A stretch of DNA of 64,000 bases from contig OZ024930.1 of the NCBI GenBank assembly GCA_964017235.1, positions 154,318,221-154,382,220 of the forward strand. The letters are read 5' to 3'. The notes beneath the pieces were generated by a model. That model saw only the letters and a list, made by a program, of their open reading frames with translations. It was not told the DNA's origin and made no database searches. Both the position numbers and the translations under genes were made by a program. Shown here piece after piece: positions 24,701 to 36,700 of this stretch; the first letter of the stretch is position 1; every line of letters begins with the position of its first letter. This DNA comes from Sabellastarte sp. h YS-2021. Its lineage: Eukaryota > Annelida > Polychaeta > Sabellida > Sabellidae.

Positions 24701-27700
24701 ATCAGATGAGAAACAAAGACCTCAATGGGGTTGCAGATCTTGTGTAATAGTGAGAGAGGTGTGGAGAAGGGGAGAGGGGTGGGGGTGGGAGGTGGTGGGC
24801 TTCATTACATATAACACAAAGGGGAGTCAGAACTGAGATTGTGTCACATATTTAGGTTGCATATATATGGACCACATATATAGGTATAGAGGAAATGAAC
24901 AACTGAAAACAATTTGCAAATTCTAAAAATAATATAATAAAATAATAATATAAATAATTTTTTTTTAAATAATATTTTATTTGTGAACAAATATAGAAAC
25001 AGATATGCGCTTTTGGGATTATGAATTTTAGAATGGACATTGAATCATCAATCATTTAAATACTTTGAAGGAAGATTGAAAAGTATGATGAGTTGAGTTA
25101 AAAATAATATTTTATTTGTCAACAAATATAGAAACAGATATGCTCTTTTGGGATTATTATTTTAGAATGGACATTCAATCATCAATCATTTAAATACTTT
25201 GAAAATAGGTTTAGAGTTATCATTGCAGGAAGATTGAAAATATAATTTGAGTTATGTATTCGGCGTCTGGGGATACACCATCTTCCTTGGAAGATATAAA
25301 CAGAGTAGATTGATGTGCTGAAGTTCATATAATAATGGGTAATTATGTTTTTAAAAATTCCCGATCAAAACCTGTGGCGTGAGTGATGACCTGTCTGGGG
25401 ATATGTTGGCGCCGAGTTGGCCCAATCTAGTTATTCACCTACTCAAAATGAGTAAATGTGAATTATCTCTAAAAGTATTGCAGATAGCCAATTTTTCTCA
25501 AATAACTCATTCACCTACTTTTGGGAGAGCTTTCACTCTGTGAAGTTTCAGACCCATAGCTATTTATTCACCTACTCAAAATGAGTAAATGCTAATTATC
25601 TGTAAAAGTATTGCGGATACCCAATTTTTATCAAATACTCATTCATCTACTTGTGGGAGAGCTTTCACATGGTGAAGTTTCAGACCCATAGCTAATTACT
25701 CACCTACTCAAAATGAGTAAATGCGAATTATCTCTAAAAGTATTGCAGATAGCCAATTTTTCTCAAATAACTCATTCACCTACTTTTTGGAGAGCTTTCA
25801 CTCTGTGAAGTTTCAGACCCATAGCTAATTACTCACCTACTCAAAATGAGTAAATGCAAATTATCTTTAAAAGTATTGCAGATAGCCAATTTTTCTCAAA
25901 TAACTCATTCACCTACTTTTGGCAGAGCTTTCACTTGGTGAAGTTTCAGTCCCATAGCTAATTACTCACCTACTCAAAATGAGTAAATGCGAATTATCTC
26001 TAAAAGTATTGCAGATAGCCAATTTTTCTCAAATAACTCATTCACCTACTTTTGGCAGAGCTTTCACTTGGTGAAGTTTCAGACCCATAGCTAATTACTC
26101 ACCTACTCAAAATGAGTAAATTTGAATTATCTCTAAAAGTATTGCAGATAGTCAATTTTTCTTAAATAACTCATTCAACTACTTTTGGGAGAGCTTTCAC
26201 TTGAAGTTTCAGACCCATAGCTAATTACTCACCTACTCAAAATGAGTAAATGCGAATTATCTGTAAAAGTATTGCAGATAGCCAATTTTTCTCAAATTAA
26301 TCATTCACCTACTTTTGGGAGAGCTTTCACTTGGTGAAGTTTCAGACCCATAGCTAATTACTCACCTACTCAAAATGAGTAAATGCGAATTATCTGTAAA
26401 GGTATTGCAGATAGCCAATTTTTCTCAAAAAACTCATTCACCTACTTTTGGGAGAGCTTTCACTTGGTGAAGTTTCAGACCCATAGCTAATTACTCACCT
26501 ACTCAAAATGAGTAAATGCGAATTATCTCTAAAAGTATTGCAGATAGCCAATTTTTCTCAAATTAATCATTCACCTACTTTTGGGAGAGCTTTCACTTGG
26601 TGAAGTTTCAGACCCATAGCTAATTACTCGTCTACTCAAAATGAGTAAATGCGAATTATCTCTAAAAGTATTGCAGATAGCCAATTTTTCTCAAATAACT
26701 CATTCACCTACTTTTGGCAGAGCTTTCACTTGGTGAAGTTTCAGACCCATAGCTAATTATTCACCTACTCAAAATGAGTAAATGTGAATTATCTCTAAAA
26801 GTATTGCAGATAGCCAATTTTTCTCAAATAACTCATTCACCTACTTTTGGGAGAGCTTTCACTCTGTGAAGTTTCAGACCCATAGCTATTTATTCACCTA
26901 CTCAAAATGAGTAAATGCTAATTATCTGTAAAAGTATTGCGGATACCCAATTTTTATCAAATACTCATTCATCTACTTGTGGGAGAGCTTTCACATGGTG
27001 AAGTTTCAGACCCATAGCTAATTACTCACCTACTCAAAATGAGTAAATGCGAATTATCTCTAAAAGAATTGCAGATAGCCAATTTTTCTCAAATAACTCA
27101 TTCACCTACTTTTGGGAGAGCTTTCACTTGGTGAAGTTTCAGACCCATAGATAATTATTATATCCCCAGACGAAAGTCGGGGATATATTGGATTCAGGTC
27201 CGTCGCGCCGCCGCCGCCGCCGCCGCCGCCGTAGAAATTTCCTTGTGGACGCGATAACTCAAAAACAAATTAATATTTTTTTTTCAAACTTGGTACACAT
27301 GTTAAGGGTGCCCAAAGGAAGATCCCTATTTTAAGGTGACCTTAAACTCCCAGTAAAAAAGAACTTATGGCCACCTTAAGGTCAGAAATTGGACTTTTGG
27401 CCACTTAGAGCCCTGTAGGTCACAAACTATGATGCTCAGCTGGCTGAAATTTTACCTGACAACACATTAATATGTTCTTAGTACATGTGCCGAAAATCAC
27501 GACTTTAAGTTGAGGAGAAAATTGTGTTTGAGGCCCATAAATACCCCCACTTGGGGATTTTTTGCTATACTTTTCACATATTTTGCCCTATAATTTGGAA
27601 GTGGTAATTCTGATGAGTCTCAAACTGCGCTAGGTATAACTTTGATATGTAATCCTTGTCTGTAGAAAATTTTAGGGCTGTAGGTTTACCCAAAGGGGTC

Positions 27701-30700
27701 GACTTAAGGTCTCAAAAGTGCCCACAGAGACCCAATTTATGCACTTTTTGCCACTTTCAAGCACTGTAGCTTTCAAACTATGTCTCTCATCTAAGTTAAA
27801 TATCATCTGGGAATATATCTATGTGTTTTCTTATATGTGCCCCAACATTTAGGCCTTTAATAGACAGTTAACCTGTGTATCAGGACCATAAACACCCACC
27901 CGAGTGACCCTTATAAGACATTTTTCACATCTTTTTCCCTTAACTTGGAAATGGTAAGTCTGAGAAGTTTCAAACTGTATTAGATATATATTCTGTGTGT
28001 AATCTTAGTATGTAACAGATTTTAAGTCTGAAGCTTTAATTTTGAAGGTCAAATTGAGGTCTCTAAAAGGCTCCCAAAGACCCAATATTTGGACTTTTTG
28101 CTACTTTTAAGCCCTGTGACTGTCAAACTATGTGACTGATAGAGCTCAAATCCTATCTGGGAAGATATTAGTATGTTATTTATATATGTGCCAAAAATTA
28201 AGGCTTTAAGAAGACATTTAACCTGTGTATGAGGACCATAAATCCCCACCCGAGTGACCATTTTTAGACATTTTTCACATATTTTGCCCTGTAACTTGGA
28301 AATGGTAAGTCTAAGAAGTTTCAAACTGTATTAGATGCATATTCTATGTGTAATCTTAGTATGTGACAAATTTTAAGTCTGAGGCTTTAATTTGAAGGCC
28401 ACATTTAGGTCTCTAGAAGGCCCCATAAAGACCCAGTATTTGGACTTTTTGCCAATTTTAAGGCCTGTGACTGTTAAACTATGTGACTGATAGAGCTGAA
28501 ATCTCATCTGGGAATACATTATTATGTTCTTTTTACATGTGCCAAAAATCAAGGCTTCAAGTAGACATTTAACCTGTGTATGAGGACCTTAAACACCCAC
28601 CTGAGTGACCCTTTTAAGACATTTTTCACATATTTTGCTCTGTAACTTGGAAATGGTAAGTCTGAGAAGTTTCAAACTTTATTAGATACATATTCTATGT
28701 GTAATCTTAGTATGTAACAAATTTTAAGTCTGAAGCTTTAATTTGAAAGCCACATCGAGATCTCTAAAAGGCCCACAGAGACCCAATATTTGGACTTTTT
28801 AACCACCTTTAAGCCCTGTGACTGTTAAACTATGTGATTGATGGAGCTGAAATCCCATCTGGGAATGCATTATTATGTCCTTTTTACATATGCCGAAAAT
28901 CAAGGTTTTTAGTAGACATTTAACCTGTGTATGAGGGCCATAGACACTCGCCCAAGTGCCTTTTTGGATATTTTTTCCGTATTTTGCCCTGTTATTTGGA
29001 AATGCTTAGTGTGACAAGTCTTAAACTGTATTATATATAATTTTTGTTTGTTATGTATGTCCCCCAAAAAGTTTCAGATCTGTTGTTTAATTGCTAAGGT
29101 CTCTTTAACAATTGTAAAATGCCCACAGAAACCCAATTTATGGACATTATGCCACTTTAAAGCCCAGTAACTGTCAAACTATGTGGGTTATAGAGCTGAA
29201 ATCTTTGAATTTTTAAAAGGAAATGCCTGTCTATTTAAATTTTGAATATTAATAATGTTATGGCTATCTTAGTCTTTTAAGAACTTATTTTTGTGTGTTA
29301 TACCTCTGCTTGCTGAGTTTTTAACTTTTTAAAATGAAACTGGTTAAACATATTCAAGTAGACAAAATGGACACTTTAAGTGAGCTTTAAGTCCCAATAT
29401 TAATGAAATTATATCCTTATGTAGTAAAAGTGGGGATTTTTAACCCTCAACTAGCCCAGTTTTATTCAACTTGCCTCAGTTAATTTTGACACAGCTCCTA
29501 CAGTTATGAACTCATTTCAGTTGATAATCACATACTTAAAATTCTCAATTCTTTTTGTATTTGAGTACCCCTTTTATATAGATTGTTTGTTTACCATTTA
29601 TGCATCCCCCACCCGGATTCCCCCCACCCACCTCTGGGACCTCCAGCTATATTGAGTGACACTAAATAAACAAAGGTATTTAATGATATCAGATGAGAAA
29701 CAAAGAACTCAATGGGGTTGCAGATCTTGTGTAATAGTGAGAGAGGTGTGGAGAAGGGGTGGGGGTGGGAGGTGGTGGGCTTCATTACATATAACACAAA
29801 GGGGAGTCAGAACTGAGATTGTGTCACATATTTAGGTTGCATATATATGGACCACATATATAGGTATAGAGGAAATGAATAACTGAAAACAATTTGCAAA
29901 TTCTAAAAATAATATAATAAAATAATAATATAAATAATTTTTTTTTAAATAATATTTTATTTGTGAACAAATATAGAAACAGATATGCGCTTTTGGGATT
30001 ATGAATTTTAGAATGGACATTGAATCATCAATCATTTAAATACTTTGAAGGAAGATTGAAAAGTATGATGAGTTGAGTTAAAAATAATATTTTATTTGTC
30101 AACAAATATAGAAACAGATATGCTCTTTTGGGATTATTATTTTAGAATGGACATTCAATCATCAATCATTTAAATACTTTGAAAATAGGTTTAGAGTTAT
30201 CATTGCAGGAAGATTGAAAATATAATTTGAGTTATGTATTCGGCGTCTGGGGATACACCATCTTCCTTGGAAGATATAAACAGAGTAGATTGATGTGCTG
30301 AAGTTCATATAATAATGGGTAATTATGTTTTAAAAAATTCCCGATCAAAACCTGTGGCGTGAGTGATGACCTGTCTGGGGATATGTTGGCGCCGAGTTGG
30401 CCCAATCTAGTTCACCTACTCAAAATGAGTAAATGTGAATTATCTCTTAATAGTATTGCAGATAGCCAATTTTTCTCAAATAACTCATTCACCTACTTTT
30501 GGCAGACCTTTCACACATGAAAATGAAAAATTGTGAATATCTCGGAAAAGCTATTTCTTCTGCTTTAATGCTCGGCGGGAGATACACACCATGGCAGTGG
30601 TCTTGACAAAAAATTTTGTCTCCCCAAAAATGGTGGCCATTTTGAATTTTCAAAGTTTTTGCAAAACACAAAAATGCTTATATCTCGAAAACTGTGCTAT

Positions 30701-33700
30701 ATGGAGCGAACTCAACAAAATTTTGGACCTGCTGGGTATCTCTGCGGAGTAGCCATGCCAATTTTCAAAATATTTTTGTCTCGCCAAATATAGCGGACAT
30801 TTTTAATTTTTTTATTTTTTGCAAAACACAAGAATGCTTATATCTTGAAAACCGTGCTAGATAGAGCAGACTGTGCTGACTTTGGTTGCCACAACAGTAT
30901 AAGGCTAGAAACGAAGCATTTTCTTAATACTTTAGCACTAACCTTTATATCCTTTTCGGGACGCTTTGTTTTTGCTATGCAAAAACATTATCTTCTTTTT
31001 TTGCGAGCGATCCTCTAGTTTAAATAGTATTAAGAGACTAAAAGAACTAATCAAATTAACCAGACCATCCTTAAGTAAAGCAGTAGAATTGTATATTTTT
31101 AGAATATTAAATTTACAGAAATTGATTGTACTTTGTGTTGATATATCATCTCAAGGGAACATTTGTACTTGCGTAAAATTTTCAGATACCAGGATAAAAC
31201 TCAATGAAATAGCCTCTTAATGGACATTTCATCAACCCCAGAGAGCTTCGTGTATATGTTGTGTCAGAAAGTCCAATCCAACATAATTTGAAATTCTGAC
31301 ATCACAAAGTCCAATTGGACTTTCTGATAGATTTTTTTTTGTGACAATTTGAAATTCTGACAAAATCATTTGTCAGAAAGTCCAATTGGAAGTTCTGATG
31401 TCAGAAAGTCCAATTCTGTTATTTAATTAGAGATTTGCTCTGAGGTACAAAATTTGAAGTCATAAAATTTAAAATTCTGATGGATTGGACTTTCTGATAC
31501 TGGAGAATCAGAGTCTAATCCATCAGAAAGTCTTATTGTGTTACTTTTTGGAAAGGACTGCAACTAATAGGGGTAAAGATAAAAGCACATTTTCAGTAAA
31601 CTTTATTTAATGCACATTTGTTGATTCAATACAAAACAAAACTTGATTTGTAACATTCATCTTAAAGAAATGTCAATCTGTGATTTGTAACATTCATCTT
31701 AAAGAAATGTCAATCTGTGACTGATCTGAATTGTACCAAAGTGTCTGTCTGATATATGCAATTGCAAAATCAATATTAATACATAATGATGCATATGTAG
31801 TCTGTTTATGATGTGTTTACAACACACCCATTGTTGACAGTGAAATTAGACTGGCAACTTTCTTAGGGGGGGGGGGGGGGAATCTTAAAGAAATGTCCTT
31901 TCAAAGAAATAACACAATTGGACTTTCTGATGGATTAGACTTTCTGATCCTCCAGTGTTAGAAAGTCCAATCCATCAGAATTTCAAATCTTGACAACAGA
32001 ACTTCAAATTTCATATCTCAGAGCAATCTCATAATAAAGATAGAACAGAATTGGCCTTTCTGATGGATTTGCTTTTCTGATACAGGAGAATCAGAAAGTC
32101 CAATCCATCAGAATTTGAAATTCTAATGTCAGAACTTCAAATTCATAGCTTAGAGTCATTTTGTTATTCAATAGAGGGATTGGACTTTCTGACATCAGAA
32201 AGTCCAATTGGACTTTCTGATGACAGGATTTGAAATTCTGATGATTGGACTTTCTGACACGACATATATATAATTGGTTTCATGCATTTGTTGGTTTGCC
32301 AAATAACTTGAAAAGTTGTGAGACAGACTTTGATGAAATTTTTAGGAAATTTTGACAATGGTACAAGGATAAGATGATTTTTTGGTGGTGATCAGGAATT
32401 TTTTAATGGATTTTTATCATTGCACTCATAAGGCATGATAGTGGCAGTGTAGGGCCTTGGAGGAGGTTTACTGTCTAGTGCTTTTTCAGTTTTTAATGTT
32501 TTCGAAAGGAAATTTACATCACGTCACATCCTTGGTACTTTACCCCATCACCATCAATGGAGTAGTATTCAAGTGTATCAAATGAAAGTCTAACATGATA
32601 ATATATTTTGCAGAAAGTTTAATTTCGTAAAATTCAGACCACAAGTGTTCCGTATCATCTACAATGTCCCTGTACAGTCTAATTTAACAAAGAAATTAAA
32701 AAAATGAGGTTTAATAGCACAGTACTGAAGGAAAGTAAAAATGATATGAGGGTATCGACTGCTAGCTGACAGATATGATAAACTAAATATTTAGAATATT
32801 TTTGGCATACTTTCTTTATGTCTTAGGGTAACACCAAGTTGAAAGAAGGGGATTACATTCAGGCAGTGGAGTGCTACACCAGGGGAATAGAATGTCACCC
32901 AGAAAGTGCAATACTTCCTGCAAACAGAGCCATGGCATTGCTCAAACTAGAGAGGTGAGTCAATGTGTGAGGGTAATTTAGATTGGTAGGAAAACTTTGG
33001 CAGAATCGGCTGTTACAGTGTTATAAATTGAGAAAAGGGCTTTTTGCCTTGAGCATGTGACATTTTAACACCAAAAAAATTCCTCCTTATTACCTTTGCC
33101 CCTTGAAGGGGTGGGCTAACCCGGTTTGGTCCTCCTCAGAGATGATCTTTTTTTTTAGGAGTTTTTCTAACAATATCAGCTCTGTAACTCAAAAACTATT
33201 AATTGCAATGTCTTACATTAATTTTTGACTTGATATTATGTAAAAATGGCACTTATTAAATTGATAATATCTCTCAAATACATTTCAGTAATATTTCATT
33301 GTAATATTAAAAAATACTGTAAATTTGGTTAAATATCCTACATTTTTATTTTGTTTTGGGAAAAAATAACACTTATTAAATTGAGATCTCTCAAATATGT
33401 TTAAATAAAATATTGAAATATTAAAAAAGTATATAAATTTGGTTAAATATCTTACATTTTGACTCTGTATTGGTAAAAATAGCAGTTTTAAGATTTATAA
33501 TATCTCTGAAATACATTTTCCATTTCAGATTATGGCTCTTCTATGCTCCCGTTCTTGTTTCACTAAACCAGTGACATGTAAATGAAGTACCAGACCTGGG
33601 GAGAGTACAAGTACTTAATTACTCATTTTCAAGTACTTGTAAAATTACATTGTACTTGTACTTGGCTCCATGTACTTGACCCCAGGCCTGTAAACTACTG

Positions 33701-36700
33701 GATTTCATTCACTTCAAGGCCCTGGAAAACTAGTCTTGATTTCTGCAAATATTACGCCACATTTTTTTATGACAAATGTGTACTTTTTCACTAGGTATGC
33801 TGCTGCAGAGTTAGACTGCACCAGAGCTCTGACACTTGATCCAGGGTATGTGAAGGCGCTGCATCGAAGGGGTCAAGCCAGAGCAGCTTTAAAGAAATAT
33901 ACTGAGGCCAAGGATGATTTCACTGAAGTCTTGAAGAAAGAGCCCAAAAATAAGCAAGCAAAGTCAGAACTAGACAAAGTGGAGAAGGTATTGACATCAT
34001 ATGGTTCAATAGCTTGCAATTTTCTGTTAAAAATATGTTGTATCATTAACAGGGCCAATATCTATGACAGCTGAACTGTTGTGTAATTTTGAATCCCGGT
34101 GTGAAAATTAGGGATGAGACAGATTACCGGTATCTTGGTGTTGAGACCATTATGTTGATATATTAAAACAAAATATTACAATTAGAAATCACTTGTGGAG
34201 GGCAGACTTCCACCAGACCATGTTTTCAAAACTTTCCGATTTTTTTTTGGTCTCTGGAATATGATTCAGATCTTTTCCTAAATGTAATCACTTCTTACTT
34301 TGGCCAGGTCCTACACACATAAAAATTCATAAAGATACATTCTTTACTTTTGAGTAATATTGACCACAAAGTCAGTCATTGAAAATATATTGAAAATGTG
34401 AATGCAACCGGTGGATACTTTGGTTTAGCGTTCGCTACGCTGCCGCCATGCATAGAGAGATTTTCGACGTTAACGATCTCAGAGGTAAACTTCACCAGCT
34501 AGCTTTATTAAATTTGCAGGATATCTTCATTGGGAAGTGAGCTTCTCTGGGACTGAAATTAGCCTCATTCTGAAAAACAAAATGGCTGCCGCGGACATTT
34601 CTTTAAAAAATATCTACCTTTTTCTACTGTCTGGCTCTCATAAGTAGAAGGTTGAATCTCTTCATAGGTGATATTTATAACAGAGATACATGTCCTCTAC
34701 AACCTTGCAGACATTTGACCTTGAAGCTGCTCATTCAAAGTCATCCATGGAATGCCAAAGTACCCCATGTAGCAGACTTTAAAAGTGCCTATATCTCCCT
34801 TATTATTGGTCCTAGAGATTTGGCATGTAAAACAACCTACAAGAAATCATATGCTGGAAATCTTCTGATGTGGTCAGATTTGACCTTGGACCCCTCCTTC
34901 AAGGTCAAACAAGGATAGCCAAACTTAAAAGTGATTATAACTCGCTTATTATTGGTCCTAGAGGTCCCAGTGTGAAACCAACCTATAGGAAATCATGGGC
35001 TGGGAATCTTGTGATGCGGTCAGATTTGACCTTGGGCCTCTCCGTCAATGTCAAATGAGGACAGCAAAACTTAAAAGTGCTTATAACGCCCATATTATGC
35101 AATATTTTTATTTATTTATTATCTCCCGCCGGCATTTAGCCCGGGAGGGAGATGATAAAATGCATCATGTGTGTGTCTACGTGCATGTGTGGCTGTATGC
35201 ATTAGTGTGTTACGCAGATTTCTCCACAACTTCTACAGCTAGAGATTTTTTGTAAATTATTTGTCCTAATAAATTTTCATGCCCTTGAAAAAATTTTTGG
35301 TTTTGTGGACTTAGGCCTAAAGATAAGTGAGTAATAGCAATTTTAGCTACCTTGAGTACAGGACTCATAACTCAAAAACTATTGGAGTTAGAGTTTTTTC
35401 TTGAAATATGTTGTTCAGCTACTTTGTCCTCAGCTATAAGATGGTACCTGGTTTGGGGTTCCATTGCATGCCATAAGTGAGTAATAGCTATTTTCTTATT
35501 TGTGGAAAAATAATTACACAAGTAAATGTCAAATATCAAAAGTATTAAAGTTTGTCAATCTTTTCAATGTTATTTGTCTAGTTTTTGATAACCTGTCACA
35601 TATTAAAGTTTTAGATCTGTTGCACATTGTATAGCTGAGTAATAGCTACTTTGTTATTCTTATTGTTGAGTAAATCCATTGTAACTACACAACTGTTGCA
35701 GTTAAGAGTATTCTCTTAAAATATGTTGTTCAGCTACTTTGTCCTTAACTATAAGATGGCATATAGTTTAGGGTTCCATTGGATGCCATAAATGAGTAAT
35801 AGCTATTTTCTTATTTGTAGCAAAATAATGATGAAAGTAAATGTCAGATATTAAAAAGTATTAAAGTTAGGCAAATCTTTTCAAATATGTTATGTATCTA
35901 GTTTTTGATAGGCTATGATATAGTAAAGTTTCAGACCTGTTTCACATTGTATAGCTGAGTAATAGCTACTTTGAAATTCTTACTATTGAGTAAAGCCTTT
36001 GTAACTCCAAAACTATTGCAGTTACAGTATTTTTCTAAAATATGTTGGTCAGTTACTTTGTCCTCAACTATAAGATGGCATATAGTTTGGGGTTCCATTG
36101 GAAACCATGGACTGGGAATCTTCTGATGTAGTTAGATTTGACTTTGGTCCCCTCCTTCAAGGTCAAATGAGGACATCCAAACTTAAAAATGCTTATAACT
36201 CACTCATTATTGGTCCTAGATGTTTGCAATGTGAAACCAACTTTCAGGAAATCATGGGCTGGGAATCTTCTGATGTGGTCAGATTTCAAGGTCAAACAAG
36301 GAAAGCTAAACTTAAAAGTGCCTATAACTTGCTTATTATTGGTCCTGGAGGTTTGCGATGTTAAACCAACTTATTGGAATTCATGGGCTGGGAATCTTCT
36401 GATATGGTCAGATTTGGCCTTGGGCCCCTCCTTCAAGGTCAAACAGTAGTTCACTGGCTTTGGCCAGTTGTCTTTTCAGTGGATACAAATTTGCATCGGT
36501 CCTCCAATGTGCTAGGTCTAGTTTAAAATTGTCAGTGACCAAACATGATGGTGCACTATCATTGAGGATTAATCAACAACTGAACTCTAGTAATCACTAC
36601 TGAGCTTGGGTAATTGTGGTGGAAGGAAGATAAGGTAAAAGCTTTGTTCTGTTTCACATACGATATTGGTGTCAAAGTAAGATCAGGCTTGCACATGGGT

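Larger units (their letters stand above)
21679..25431 (+). mobile_element. Satellite-embedded element, copy 1 (putative Helitron/Helentron-like)
   Basis: It starts TATATCCCCAGAC and forms a hairpin ATATCCCC-A-GAC / GTC-GGGGATAT (21680-21706). It ends GGCGCCGAGTTGGCCCAATC then TAGT, and has a subterminal GTCTGGGGATATG (25394-25405) that is the inverse of the 5' end. It lies inside the 133-bp satellite. The interior is a series of diverged roughly 350-bp sub-repeats (CACCCGAGTGACC, AACCTGTGTATGAGGACC) with no open gene beyond the LINE piece at 24165. An empty site exists at 26757/26758. I see no replicase or helicase, so any movement would be non-autonomous. Confidence 0.7.
17762..30966. mobile_element. 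Putative 13.2-kb composite repeat bounded by AAGCGTCCC/GGGACGCTT ends
   Basis: The left end is a perfect hairpin: AAGCGTCCC (17762-17770), loop GCAA, GGGACGCTT (17775-17783). The right end has GGGACGCTT at 30958-30966. Just inside both ends lie 169-bp-family units (18170-19120 and about 30590-30880). Inside those lie the 133-bp satellite and two nested elements. The symmetry suggests one element that has grown by satellite expansion and nested insertion, all inside RPAP3 intron 3. The match at the right end is only nine bases, so the boundary is tentative. Confidence 0.4.

Noticed and set aside
22599-30035. Identical 91-codon and 67-codon minus frames at 22599/28049 and 24852/29832
   Set aside because: Identity reflects duplication of the host repeat. 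The peptides show no protein-like conservation and fall in AT-rich repeat body.
33736-34074. 112-codon frame treated as a separate TPR gene
   Set aside because: Its TPR part is exon 5 of RPAP3; the ends of the frame run into intron sequence on both sides.
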